From Brachyhypopomus gauderio (lineage: Eukaryota; Chordata; Actinopteri; Gymnotiformes; Hypopomidae), in assembly GCF_052324685.1 (NCBI RefSeq), contig NC_135219.1:24283532-24347531 (forward strand): a stretch of 64,000 nucleotides of DNA, read 5' to 3'. The position numbers were made by a program, and so were the translations under genes. Under the pieces are notes generated by a model that saw only the letters and a program-made list of their open reading frames with translations, had not been told where the DNA came from and made no database searches. Shown piece after piece: positions 18,220-29,781 of this stretch (positions are counted from its first letter, which is position 1; each line of letters starts with the position of its first letter).

Positions 18220-18319
18220 ATGCTTTCATGCCTCACTGGCAGGAAATGCAGTCAGGCATCCAGATAACTGGGATCTCCTTGCCTTGCCTTATGTCATGGG
18301 CATGGCTCCCTTGTGAGAG

Positions 18320-18381
<62 letters not shown>
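18016..18381. repeat. Tandem duplication of a 154-bp unit with three (TG)n runs
   Basis: Each unit has a TG run followed by about 104 bp of unique sequence starting ACATGCTTTCATGCCTCACT. The unique part occurs at 18064-18167 and again at 18218-18321 and looks identical by eye. A third TG run (about 18322-18381) ends the array. The open frames here are repeat products. Confidence 0.95.
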
Positions 18382-18383
<2 letters not shown>

Positions 18384-18916
18384 TTTGCCCACTGAGGCAG
18401 AAAACCCCAGGTATCCTCAATGTAATAAACAGTGTGTAGCAGTCATATGTGTTCCTCTGGTCCTTATGGTTCTTTCCTGCCCTGTCCTGCCCACCTCTGA
18501 TCTGACTCCTCCCTCATATTCACCTGTCCTGCCCACCTCTGATCTGACTCCTCCCACATATTCCCCCATAGTTTAGAAGTGTCCCTAGTCCTTGTGTCCT
18601 TGTTTTTCTCATAGTCTAACCACCTCCCTTATAGTCTTTTTTTTTCTTAGTTGCGCTTTCTAACACTTTGTGTTTTTTGAAGTGAGTCAATCTGTTTGTA
18701 TGATTCAGAAGTGGATTCACCCGTATGGATTGTACCATAACTAGCCCTTCCTTCTTATAATCAAGATTATTGGTGAAGCCCAAGTGAGGCTTTGCTCATA
18801 CATGCAGCTGTCTGTGGGTCTTGTCTGATCTGTGTCATCGGCTATTTGATCATCCATATGGCATGACCATGCACTTATAACCCCATCACTCAGCTTTAGT
18901 ACAGGAGCTTTAGTAC

Positions 18917-18930
18917 CACACACACACACA

Positions 18931-18965
<35 letters not shown>
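18917..18965. repeat. (CA)n microsatellite
   Basis: A CA run with one CATA interruption. Confidence 0.96.
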
Positions 18966-19169
18966 TGAAAGGTTATTTTGCATATGCCTTGTGTGTGTGT
19001 GCTTATACCTGTCATTATAAAATAAAAAATAGTATATATATGTAAAATGTATAAAATGACATACAATAATGTTTGCATGTATCTGTCTGAGTGTGTGTAC
19101 ATGTGTGCATGTGTGTGTTTGTATATATACTGTGTGTGGTTGTATTATACTATGCAGAGCCTACGTGTC

Positions 19170-19174
<5 letters not shown>

Positions 19175-19222
<48 letters not shown>
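19175..19222. repeat. (CA)n microsatellite
   Basis: A pure CA run of about 48 bp. Confidence 0.96.
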
Positions 19223-19226
<4 letters not shown>

Positions 19227-19401
19227 CCACATTTTCACACTGCGGTTGCTCCTGTCAGCAGGATTATGTAACGTCCTGTCTACAGGCCCTTTAATCCTAG
19301 TGTTGACGTGAGTGTGAGTGACTCTGTGTTGGAGGGTTTTCACCACACACTCCATGTGGCTGTTGGAGGGGCCGCTCTTCTAACACAGCACAGACCAACC
19401 A

Positions 19402-19990
19402 TACGTCCTGGGGGAAGATACGTCCTGGGGGAAGATACGTCCTGGGGGAAGACACGTCCTGGGGGAAGACACGTTCTGGGGGAAGATACGTCCTGGACGA
19501 TACATCCTGGGGGAAGATACGTCCTGGACGATACATCCTGGGGGAAGATACGTCCTGGGAGAAGATACGTCCTGGACGATACATCCTGGGGGAAGATACG
19601 TCCTGGGAGAAGATACGTCCTGGGAGAAGATACATCCTGGGGGAAGATACGTCCTGGACAATACGCCCTGGGGGAAGATACGTCCTGGGGAAGACATGTC
19701 CTGGGGGAAGATACGTCCTGGACGATACGTCCTGGATGATACGTCCTGGGGGAAGATACGTCCTGGACAATACGTTGTGGGGGAAGATACGTCCTGGACA
19801 ATACGCCCTGGGGGAAGATACGTCCTGGGGAAGACATGTCCTGGGGAAGATACGTCCTGGACGATACGTCCTGGATGATACGTCCTGGGGGAAGATACGT
19901 CCTGGGGGAAGATACGTCCTGGACAATACGCCCTGGGGAAAGATACGTCCTGGGGGAAGATATGTCCTGGACAATACATCCTGGGGGAAG
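19402..19990. repeat. Minisatellite of mixed 17-bp and 14-bp units
   Basis: The array is built from ACGTCCTGGGGGAAGAT (17 bp) and shorter ACGTCCTGGACGAT-type (14 bp) units, with variants such as CGCCCTGG and CATGTCCTGG. A larger pattern repeats: the block starting GGACAATACGCCCTGGGGG at about 19656 recurs at about 19796, a period of 140 bp. Open frames of up to about 225 codons occur on both strands in several frames. They come from the repeat and should not be annotated as genes. Confidence 0.95.
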
Positions 19991-20249
19991 GCTAGTTACT
20001 TTGCATGACAAAGTAGAAGGAAAATATTTTTACCAAACAGCTTCACAAGTTTAAACAGATTCAATCCAGTTTAATTAAATATCAGTTTAGGTTTATTTAT
20101 GTATTATTTATTTAATATCTGTTTAGGTTTATTGATATTAGATTTTTAACATTTATTTTTTATCTAATTGGGAAGTTGGTTCCTCTGAGATCTGGGATGT
20201 TGTTCCTGGACACCCCCCCCTGAGTCATCCTCACAGTTTAGGACTCATA

Positions 20250-21058
20250 CCCTCTCATGCTCCAGTTACCATGGGAACCACACCTGCCTTTTCTTGCTCC
20301 TCTTTTAGCTCCTGGGTTTTCTCAAGCTTTTCATGTTCCTTGTTCTCCATCACCTTCGGGGTATATACCAGTTTGGTCTTGGAACGTCTAGCCTGTATTT
20401 GGCACAGATACGTTACGTGGTTATGATGTTCCATGTTGGCTCCACCTGCTAGTGTCTTGTGATGGATTACTATTCTTTGCATAGCCTGCATCTGCGGTCT
20501 TGTGTGGTACATCCTAGTGTCTACTGATCTTGTATTTGGAGCTCATATGCTGCCATGATTAGTTCCTCCATGTCTTTTGGTAGCTTTTTCCAGTCATTGT
20601 TTGTATTTTTCACTATTTCCCAGAGGTTCATCCTCCCATGATGGTTCCTCCTCATTATCATTCCCATACCCCTCAGGTTTCTTCTCTCTGAGGTACTCAT
20701 TCATCGAGGTCTGAGTACTTTATCCCTTGTTGTAATTTTTCTTTTGTACTCCTAGATCCTGGTCGTTTCATCCAGGCTAGTTGCTCTGGTGCTTACTCCT
20801 TCTGCTTAGCACTTGGCTCAGAGTGCTGGATTTGAGATGAAACTCAAGATATTTTGAATTGATGTCATTGATAATCTCCTCCTTTGTCCAGCTTATTATA
20901 TCTGACTTCTCAGGAGTTGCCACAGTCTTTGTAGGTATTTGGCTGTAGCTTTCCTTCTGGCCTCTTAATGATTTCCATTTGCCTGTGGGATTCCAAGCAG
21001 CCATCCAACATATGTTATGCTATCTTCTGGTAGTACAATCCCCTCAGTTATACTACCT
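20250..21058 (-). mobile_element. Degenerate non-LTR retrotransposon (R2-like), C-terminal part
   Basis: On the minus strand the blocks [11 protein letters not shown] (near 20970-21000), DIISWTKEEI (near 20890), HLKSSTLS (near 20830) and ENKEHEKLEKTQELKEE (near 20300) appear in order. They match a non-LTR element widespread in fish and often labelled R2-like. Stops and frameshifts break it. The rest of the same element lies at 23824-24660; the Rex3-like element and its hAT insertion separate the two halves. The clade name is from memory of similar proteins and is tentative. Confidence 0.65.
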
Positions 21059-21426
21059 TCCCATCCATCCATCCATCCTTCCATCCATCCATCCATCCAT
21101 CCATCCATCCACCCATCCATCCATCCATCCATCCATCCATCCATCCATCCATCCATCCACCCACCCATCCATCCATCCATCCATCCATCCATCCATCCAT
21201 CCATCCATCCATCCATCCATCCATCCATCCACATTCACTTCACTGGGTCCAGGTCACGGGGGCAGCAGCCTAATCAAAGAGGCCCAGGTCTCCCCACCTC
21301 TTCCAGCTCTTCTGGGGGAATATCGAAGCATTCCCTGGACAGCCGAGACATTTAATCTCTGTGTGTGCTGGATCTTCCCCGGGGTCTCCTCACAATTGGA
21401 CATGCCCAAAACGTATCACCAGGGAG
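21059..21426 (-). mobile_element. Rex3-like LINE 3' end with (GATG)n tail (left part)
   Basis: Read on the minus strand, fish Rex3-type sequence leads into a long (GATG)n tract (21059-21231 on the plus strand as CATC). A short 3' end of GATG repeats is the known signature of Rex3, an RTE-clade fish retrotransposon. The apparent microsatellite is therefore the tail of this element. The copy is 5'-truncated and interrupted by the hAT element at 21427; it continues at 23637-23823. Confidence 0.75.
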
Positions 21427-23636
21427 CAGGGGCGGACTGGGACAAAAAATCGGCCCTGGCATTTTTGGACCAGACCGGCCCACTCACACTCGATAACGCT
21501 TTTCACACTTTTCAGTTTTTTGAATGTGTATACCAAGAGTTTACACTCTTTAAAACCATGTACCCTAAGCCATGCCATGAGTTTACAGGAATTAGTGAGA
21601 GTGAAATTAAATAATTTTTAAATCATTAAATACTTTCAAAAAGTTTTGTCTATTAACAGTATGAAAATGCATATTGAACCACTCCATCACAGTAATGAAT
21701 GCAGCATTCATCCAACTGGGTGTGCCTATGTGTTTCAGGGAGGAAGACAAGAGAAAGAAAGAATAGAGATGAAAAATAAAGGATCAGATGCTAACTCTTC
21801 CAAGAGTAGTACTCAATAAATTGTGAACTTACCCAGTCAAAAGAATGAATGTATGTTTTTTTTTTTTTATCTCAACATAAGGAATTAATTATTGTTGTTT
21901 TATCAGAAAAACAGACACACAGCTGCATTGGCATAATACTGGCAAAAAAATTGTCATTGTAAAAAATAAGATTTTCTTTAATTAGAGCCTACATTTTCTT
22001 TAGCCAGCTAGGCTAAATGCCCCCAAACACATCCAGGCGAAAAAGTAGCTAAACCTAGGCTTACAAGTTAAACAATCAATGGCCTAATAACAAAATCAGA
22101 AAACTGCCCAGTAACTCAGTTTAATCGAATGGTGGCTTTAAAAATACACCTAGAAATACTGGATTTATGAAGATTTGTGAAGAGGCACACTGCAGCATTA
22201 TAATAATAATAATAATAATCTTTATTTGTATAGCACCTTTCATACATACATGTAACTCAAAGTGCTTTACAGTATAAATAAAAGAAACATTAAAAGGAGA
22301 TAAGACAAAGACAAAAAGACAGAAGAAAATGTTAAAAGAAATTAAAGATAAAAATATTAAAATAACATAAAAAGTAAAAAGTGAAGTAAGTAAGATAATA
22401 AAAGTAAAGTAAATAAGATAAGAAACTATCTTAATAGTTTTAACTAAAAGCGGATCTAAACAGGAATGTTTTGAGACTGCTCTTAAAACTATGCAGGGAT
22501 GAAATGCCTCTGAGCATTGGCATATGGCACAGGCAATAAACAAAATTACCATTTTAAAAAGTGTAATTTCCTTTAATTTCTGTACATTGTCCCTAAACAC
22601 CTCCATAAAAGCTACCAAACATTTCCCCTTCCTACCAAGCATAGCCTTAGCCTAGCCTACTACTCACCCCACAAATATTAATAGTATAATAATGAAAATA
22701 GAATGCTGCCTGCTGAGTGACTTAGTACTGTTTTTGTTGGTGAATGGAGGTTTTAAAAGTGTTCTCACATTTAAGACTATTTAGTTCAGAATGGAAGACA
22801 TAAAAGTACTAAAATAGGCTTATTTTCTCATACAGTCAGTGTACACAAAGTCTTATAATAGAGGTAAGGACGTTATTCACTTATTTTACCTTTTGCATTT
22901 ACAATACAAACTAACTCGGCCATAGAACATTAGCCAAAATGATTTTATTGATGTTTTATCAATTTATCAGATTTGGCAAAGGGTTTGGTTGCTTAACCCT
23001 ACTCATTTATAGCTGCTCTGAAAGGAGTCAGGCTTACCGCACGTTCAGTACATGTTTCTGTCCACTGGCCACCGCCACCACTGTCATCGGCCACGGGGCC
23101 ACCGTAGATGAAGGCCCTGCTGTGGCAAACATTTGAGTAATTTTTTACATTTGGCAGCGTTTACTTGAAGTTCAAGCTTCTTTTTTGTCGTAGTTTCTCT
23201 GCACCTCCTTTGCGCTTTTTCTCCATCTCAGATACTCACATACGTTATGTTAATCAATGTTAGATTGCACTACGCACCGGCGCATGGAGGAGGGGGTGTT
23301 TGATGATATGATTGGTACAGCTCTGTGTCAGTAAAGAAAATAACCAATGGGCTGCATACCAGCGTGTTTAAGGACCGGTAAACTCTCGCGCTGACTTTTT
23401 TTTTGCCAAATGCATTATGCAGGCAGCAGGAGCATCGCGAAAGGTGTGTTAATGTGATTCGCCAGACAAGTGTCAATCAGCCTGCCTCCATCTGAATCGG
23501 CCCACTGATCTACTTGTTTTATGGGCCGGTCAGACCAATATATAAATAGATAAAAAAGTGTCAGGACTGTCGGCCCAAATAGCACGTCGGCCCACCGGGA
23601 AAATGCCCGGTATGCCCGATGGCCAGTCCGTCCCTG
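21427..23636. mobile_element. hAT-type element, 2.2 kb, non-autonomous
   Basis: The left end CAGGGGCGGACTGG and the right end CCAGTCCGTCCCTG are inverted repeats. The 8-bp duplication ccagggag at 21419-21426 and 23637-23644 is perfect. Sub-terminal sequences with CGGCCC/GGGCCG words occur at both ends. The interior is AT-rich. It includes a retroposon tail at about 22196-22265 (TATTTGTATAGCACCTTTC after a TAA repeat), so a younger insertion is nested inside. No transposase is recognised. Confidence 0.93.
22196..22560. repeat. LINE/SINE-type retroposon tail nested in the hAT element
   Basis: A (TAA)n run is followed by TTTATTTGTATAGCACCTTT and CAAAGTGCTTTACAG, the usual wording of fish LINE/SINE 3' ends. 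The extent to the right is a guess. The minus-strand open frame across it (22121-22642) resembles no known protein. Confidence 0.5.
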
Positions 23637-23823
23637 CCAGGGAGACACCCAGGGGGCATCTGGACCAGATGCCAAGCCACCTCGACTGGGTCCTCTCTAC
23701 ATGGAGAAGCGGCGACTCCACTCAGCCTATCTCTAAGGGAGAGCCTGGCCACCCTCAAGTCAGCAGCTTGTTTTCGCAATTTCATTCTTTCAGTCACTAC
23801 CCAGAGCTAATGACCATATGTCT
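23637..23823 (-). mobile_element. Rex3-like LINE fragment (right part)
   Basis: This continues the Rex3-like sequence that the hAT element at 21427-23636 interrupts; the 8-bp duplication joins the two halves. The text GGAGACACCCAGGGGGCATC and CACTACCCAGAGCTAATGAC is typical of this family. It is 5'-truncated near 23823, where the older R2-like element resumes. Confidence 0.7.
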
Positions 23824-24660
23824 CCTTGGTAGAGCTAGCTAGTGCTTGCTTCCTCTGTTTATGTTGTCAATGCCTGGGCCCTGCTCTTGTGTTGAGCCAT
23901 GTATCTACTCATCTTGGCCACAATGATACCTGACAGGAGCTTCCTGCAGAGACAAGTTATCACCCGGTAGTTGGATGGAGCAGCCCCTCTCTGGGTCTCC
24001 TTCAGGATCAGAGCTGTCCAGTCTTCAGTTCATCATTTAGGATGGGTTACGTTTTTTAGCAGCTGGTTGACTTGCAATGCCAGGCCCACATGGAATGCAA
24101 TTAGCTTCATTAGCCAGTAGGTGTGGACTATGATAGGGCCTGGATGTATACAGCCATTCATACTTGAGGCCCTTTCTTGGACGTCTGCTAGTGTGATGGT
24201 GACTGGACCACGTTCAAGGAGCTTGCTGTGGTCTGCTGTCACATTCAATAACCATTGGGCATTGTTCTTGTATGTTGCCTCCACCCCCCTTATGCCGTTC
24301 CAGTATTATTCAGTCTCCAGCATTAGTGGGTCTGTTCTCACGCTGTTACCTTGCCACCAAGGGCACCCTTTGTATGGTTTATAGTAGAATATCTTGGTTA
24401 TTCTCTAAGCCTTTATTTCTCTTGTGTACCTCTGTAGGCAAGCAGGTAATGTTCATCTCCAAGCAGTCAGAGAGGTTCATGTATGTACAGCTTGTTGTAA
24501 TTCTCAGGTACCTTCATCTTGCCTTTCTGCAGTTCTGATGGCTGGTTAACTCTCAGTGTTGCAACCAGAGGATACGGCTTCTTGATGATGTCCATCTGGT
24601 TACTGTAGCACGTCTTGGTCTCAGTGATGGTCACAGTAGAGATATATACCCACATCTACA
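23824..24660 (-). mobile_element. Degenerate non-LTR retrotransposon (R2-like), reverse transcriptase part
   Basis: On the minus strand the segment IVHTYWLMKLIAFHVGLA (near 24070-24130) precedes a broken region related to 'YRVITCLCRKLLSGI' (near 23935-23975). Both are typical of the reverse transcriptase domain of the element whose C-terminal part lies at 20250-21058. Stops and frameshifts make it inactive. Confidence 0.6.
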
Positions 24661-24727
24661 GTGTAGAGTGACCAGCACTAATAAATACACCCCTCCAAAT
24701 AAAATAAAATAAAAGAAAGCAAACATA

Positions 24728-26329
24728 CACTACCGTTCAAAAGTTTGGGGTCACTTAGAAATGTTCTTATTTTTGAAAGAAAAGCAGTTTTTTTTTCAAT
24801 TTAGCTAACATTAAATGCATCAAAAATACACCCTATACATTATTAATGTGGTAAATGACTATTCTAGCTGTAAACATCTGGTTTTTAACGCAATATCTAC
24901 ATAGATGTATGGAGACCCATTTCCAACAACCATCTCTCCAGTGTTCTAATGGTACATTGTGTTTGCTAACTCTGTAAGAAGGCTATTGGATATTTAGAAA
25001 ACCATTGAAAACCCTTGTGCAAGTAGGTTAGCACAGCTGAAAACAGTTTTGCTGATTAGAGAAGCTATAAAACTGACCTTCCTTTGAACTAGTTGAGAAT
25101 CTGGAGCATTATAATTGTTGGTTCGATTAAACTCACAAAATGGCCAGAAAAAACAACTTTCAATTGAAACTCGACAGTCTATTCTTGTTCTGAGAAATGA
25201 AGTCTATTCCATGCGAGACATTGCCAAGAAACTGAAGATTTCCTACAATGGTGTGTACTACTCCCTTCAGAGGAGAGCACAGACAGGCTCTAACCAGAGT
25301 AGAAGGAGAAGTGGAAGGCCCCGCTGCACAACTGAGCAAGAAGACAATACATTAGAGTCTCCAGGTTGAGAAATCGACGCCTCACAGGTCCTCAACTGGC
25401 AGTTTCATTAAATAGTACCCGCAAAACGCCAGTGTCAACATCTACAGTGAAGAGGCGACTCCGGGATGCTGGCCTTCAGGGCAGAGTGGCAAAGAAAAAG
25501 CCATATCTGGCTAATAAAAGAAAAAGATTAATATGGGCAAAAGAACACAGACATTGGACAGAGGAAGATTGGAAAAAAGTGTTATGGACAGACGAATCAA
25601 AGTTTGAGGTGTTTGGATCACACAGACGAACATTTGTGAGACGCAGAACAACTGAAAAGATGCTGACAGACACCATCTGTCAAACATGGTGGAGGTAATG
25701 TGATGGTCTGGGGTTGCTTTGGTGCTGGTAAAGTGGGAGATTTGTACAAGGTAAAAGGGATTTTAAATAAGGAAGGCTATAACTCCATTTTGCAACACCA
25801 TGCCATACCCTGTGGACAGCGCTTGATTGGAGCCAATTTCATCCTGCAACAGAACAATGACCCAAAGCACACCTCCAAATTATGCACAAACTATTTAGAG
25901 AAGAAGCAGGCAGCTGGTGTTTTATCGGTAATGGAGTGGCCAGCGCAGTCACCAGATCTCAACCCCATTGAGCTGTTGTGGGAGCAGCTTGACTGTATGG
26001 TACGAAAAAAGTGCCCATTAACCCAATCAAACTTGTGGGAGCGGCTTCTGGAAGCATGGGGTGAAATTTCTCCAGATTACCTCAGCAAATTAACAGCTAG
26101 AATGCCAAAGGTCTACAATGCTGTAATTGCTGCTAAGGGAACATTCTTTGACAAAAGCAAGTTTAAAGTAGAAAATTATTTCAAAAAAAAAAAAAAAACA
26201 TTATTTCTACCTTGTCAATGTCTGGACTATATTTCTATTCATTTTGCAACTCATTTGATAAATAAAAGTATGAGATTTCAGGGAAAACACAAAATTGTCT
26301 AGGTGACCCCAAACTTTTGAACGGTAGTG
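24728..26329 (+). mobile_element. Tc1/mariner element, DD38E type, inactive
   Basis: Inverted repeats of about 28 bp, CACTACCGTTCAAAAGTTTG at the left and its complement at the right, are flanked by the TA dinucleotide at 24726-24727 and 26330-26331. This is the signature of Tc1/mariner insertion. A full-length but broken transposase lies inside. The spacing between the second and third catalytic positions is 38 residues rather than 34. That matches the DD38E (Intruder-type) branch described in animals including fishes; the family name is inferred from spacing. Confidence 0.95.
25115..26302 (+). pseudogene. Tc1-like transposase pseudogene
   Basis: The transposase would cut and paste the surrounding element. 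Its parts are an N-terminal helix-turn-helix region (SIETRQSILVLRNEVYSMRD), a GRPR AT-hook-like motif and a DDE domain. They are spread over frames at 25115-25369, 25366-25698 and 25700-26302. Frameshifts lie near the start (about 25140, where the expected ATG is out of frame), near 25350 and near 25680. In the catalytic domain LWTDESKF keeps the first Asp. The second reads QQNNDPKHTS, so the expected Asp is Asn. The Glu is kept in PIELLW. A poly-A run near 26180 disturbs the C-terminus. The copy cannot make active enzyme. Confidence 0.95.
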
Positions 26330-26458
26330 TACATATGACTGAAGTGTCTAGTGAAGTACTGCCCAATAATAAACACAGAACACAGTTACATATATAAACT
26401 AAACTGTATTACTGTAATTAACAAATGTGCACAAGATCAGAGACTGCAGTGTGTGTCA

Positions 26459-27720
26459 TGCATGAAGTGGGTGGCGCTGGATGAAGTGGGTGGCGCTGGA
26501 TGAAGTGGGTGGAGCTGGATGAAGTGGGTGGTGCTGGATGAAGTGGGTGGTGCTGGATGAAGTGGGTGGAGCTGGATGAAGTGGGTGGTGCTGGATGAAG
26601 TAGGTGGTGCTGGATGAAGTGGGTGGCGCTGGATGAAGTGGGTGGTGCTGGATGAAGTGGGTGGCGCTGGATGAAGTGGGTGGCGCTGGATGAAGTGGGT
26701 GGAGCTGGATGAAGTGCGTGGTGCTGGATGAAGTGGGTGGAGCTGGATGAAGTGGGTGGTGCTGGATGAAGTAGGTGGTGCTGGATGAAGTGGGTGGCGC
26801 TGGATGAAGTAGGTAGTGCTGGATGAAGTGGGTGGTGCTGCATGAAGTGGGTGGAGCTGGATGAAGTGCGTGGTGCTGGATGAAGTGGGTGGAGCTGCAT
26901 GAAGTGGGTGGTGCTGGATGAAGTGGGTGGTGCTGGATGAAGTGGGTGGAGCTGGATGAAGTGCATGGTGCTGGATGAAGTGGGTGGCGCTGCATGAAGT
27001 GGGTGGTGCTGGATGAAGTGGGTGGCGCTGGATGAAGTGGGTGGCGCTGCATGAAGTGGGTGGTGCTGGATGAAGTAGGTAGTGCTGGATGAAGTGGGTG
27101 GTGCTGGATGAAGTGGGTGGTGCTGGATGAAGTGGGTGGTGCTGGATGAAGTGGGTGGCGCTGCATGAAGTGGGTGGCGCTGCATGAAGTGGGTGGCGCT
27201 GGATGAAGTGGGTGGTGCTGGATGAAGTGGGTGGTGCTGGATGAAGTGGGTGGCGCTGGATGAAGTGGGTGGCGCTGCATGAAGTGGGTGGCGCTGGATG
27301 AAGTGGGTGGCGCTGCATGAAGTGGGTGGCGCTGCATGAAGTGGGTGGTGCTGGATGAAGTGGGTGGCGCTGGATGAAGTGGGTGGCGCTGGATGAAGTG
27401 GGTGGCGCTGGATGAAGTGGGTGGCGCTGGATGAAGTGGGTGGCGCTGGATGAAGTGCATGGTGCTGGATGAAGTGGGTGGTGCTGGATGAAGTGGGTGG
27501 CGCTGCATGAAGTGGGTGGTGCTGGATGAAGTGGGTGGCGCTGCATGAAGTGGGTGGCGCTGGATGAAGTGGGTGGTGCTGGATGAAGTGGGTGGCGCTG
27601 GATGAAGTGGGTGGCGCTGGATGAAGTGGGTGGCGCTGGATGAAGTGGGTGGTGCTGCATGAAGTGGGTGGCGCTGGATGAAGTGGGTGGTGCTGCATGA
27701 AGTGGGTGGCGCTGGATGAA
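26459..27720. repeat. 19-bp minisatellite, about 66 copies
   Basis: The unit is TGGATGAAGTGGGTGGCGC, with frequent single-base variants (GTGC, GAGC, TGCATG). The array starts about 130 bp right of the Tc1 element. Because 19 is not divisible by three, every frame reads the same 19-residue peptide, and all three minus frames stay open for more than 430 codons. These frames (HPLHPAPPTSSSATHFIQ-like) are products of the repeat, not genes. Confidence 0.97.
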
Positions 27721-29770
27721 GGTGTAGTGCAAACAAACACAAAGAGTACAACATATGAGTTTACTTTGAATCAAATAGTGCCAGAACGATAAATATAGTT
27801 TATCTTGCTGTGAACTTCTGGTAAAGAACACACTTACCTGTTTGTTTTTCCTCTGTACCTCTTAGATTCTTTTAGCTCAATATAATAACAGTGGCATTAG
27901 TTTTTAGCCAAACCACAAAGTCATCCAAGATATTTATGTTGCTATCATATGCCAGGGTCCTATTTAGAGGTGGGAATTAATTTTTTTTGAGAATTACTGT
28001 TCTGTCCTAAGGGCAAGACATAAACTTTGAAAAGCTTAAAATACTCTAATTGTCTAATGTCAGCTTTTTTTTTTTTTACAAAGGGACCTCTACATTTGTA
28101 ATATGGCCAACCATCTTGAAGCATCAGGTTCAGTGTGAATGTGTAACAGACCCCACAGCACTGCACACTCGTGCTCTGGTGAACCAGGAGTCTAGAGAGC
28201 TGTATTACTGTACAACAAGGAACCCTTGGTACTGATGGTCAAATCAGGATGATGTCACCATCACACAGTTGATGAATTAGAAAGTGGTTGATCAACAGCC
28301 TCCCCTTTGCACAGGACCATATGTGCGGTCCACTGGAATCAGGGTTTATATTTCAATCAGAAAGGTTAAACATCTACTAAGATTCTGATGCCATTCATGT
28401 TTCTGCACTTCAGTGAATCGTCCCTTATTTCTGGGCTTGCCATGATTTTGCTGGGATACGTTTAGGACATCATTACACTTCTACTTCTTCCACCTTCGTT
28501 TCAGACGAGTAGATTGTTGGATTAGGATGAAGCAGGGCATCAAGAGTGATGTCATTGTGACGTTAGCTTTCATTCGCTTCCCAGACCACCACAGCTTTGG
28601 CGACTCTTTCTATGGCTTGCATAAAGAAACGTGCGATGAAATGAAAGCGCAGGTGTGCGAACACCTTGTCATGCTCCCAGTGTGGGCCGCCTCATGCCAG
28701 ACTCGCCTCGTGCTCTGCGTATCCCCAGCTGTGTGTCTGCTCACCTCCGTCACCTGCCCTGCAGCGGTGCTGAGAGCCTTCAGTACACTCAGGACTCAAC
28801 AGCCTTTTGAACAGTTGGCATTTCAATAACCAGCTGAAATTATTCATCAACTATTAAAACTATCTTTGTATTAAGCGGACTGAGGAATGCTTTTGTATTT
28901 TGTACATGTATTTGTGTGTGCATGTGTGTATTTGCGATGATGTGTGTACGTGTGTGCTTAGCTACTGTGTTATGTGATATGGTATTAGTCTCCGTGTATT
29001 GCACCTGGCTGGACAGGAGCGTTGGGATGGGTGGTGGTGATGGTAAACCCTCTCCTCTTACAAACAGTGCAGCATGGTGGTTCATTTACATGTGAAATAT
29101 TGATGTGCTTAATTTAATCCCTGGCCAGCTCAAGTGTCACACTGTAAAGGCCCGTTGGTCCAGAGTAGCTCTCAAACTGCACCAAACAGCATGGGTTGTT
29201 TTTAACTAGAGTATCATATCCATATCTAATCGTTACACTGACTAACTGGCAGATATGTGAATATAGTCGCACATTTGCTATCTTGATTCTTGCCTAAGGA
29301 GCTTCAGTTAGACAAAATACTGTTAATCAATACCTTAGGTTTGAGACAAAGGCATTGCTAGACCTTTCATGTAACCGAGTTTTAATATATATTCAGTCAT
29401 TCTTTGTTTTAATACCCTTGCACCTTTCTGCTGCCCAAAATAAACAGTCCTTTCAGATATTTAGAGAAAGCCCAAGAAGGCCAGGCAAGCTAAAAACTCT
29501 CCAACACAGCCAACGTGTTATTTAGTTTTTGAATGAACTTGTTTATAATGAGTTTAAATGCACTTATTTTTTCAATCTGATTATGAATAAACCTGTTAAC
29601 TAGTCCAAGATTAACACCTAATTAAATTCATTATACTGTAATGAATCACATTAAATTACATCAAAATTATATACTAATTATTTAAAATACTATTAATTTC
29701 TTACATTTTCTAAACTTTTTGTCCAGATTTTATGAATAAATGAAATAAATAAGACACTATGTTTAAGTTC
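27721..29770. other. Intergenic, no recognised gene
   Basis: Unique-looking AT-rich sequence. The open frame at 28527-28829 (100 codons) has no homology I can name and no clear splice or promoter context. The left half may include sequence downstream of the calmodulin transcript. Confidence 0.35.
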
Positions 29771-29781
29771 ATGGATTTTCT

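Noticed and set aside
19297..20054. Open frames of 90-225 codons on both strands
   Set aside because: They come from the 17/14-bp minisatellite and share its periodicity.
20965..21355. Frames rich in HPSI or MDGW repeats
   Set aside because: They are translations of the GATG/CATC tail of the Rex3-like element.
22121..22642. 173-codon minus-strand frame, hydrophobic
   Set aside because: It lies across an AT-rich retroposon tail inside a hAT element; the hydrophobicity follows from the A/T-rich composition.
26418..27831. Three overlapping minus-strand frames of more than 430 codons
   Set aside because: They are read from the 19-bp minisatellite; the same peptide appears in all frames, there is no splice or promoter context and composition is entirely periodic.
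28527..28829. 100-codon plus-strand frame
   Set aside because: It resembles no family I know and has no gene context; kept only as unassigned sequence.
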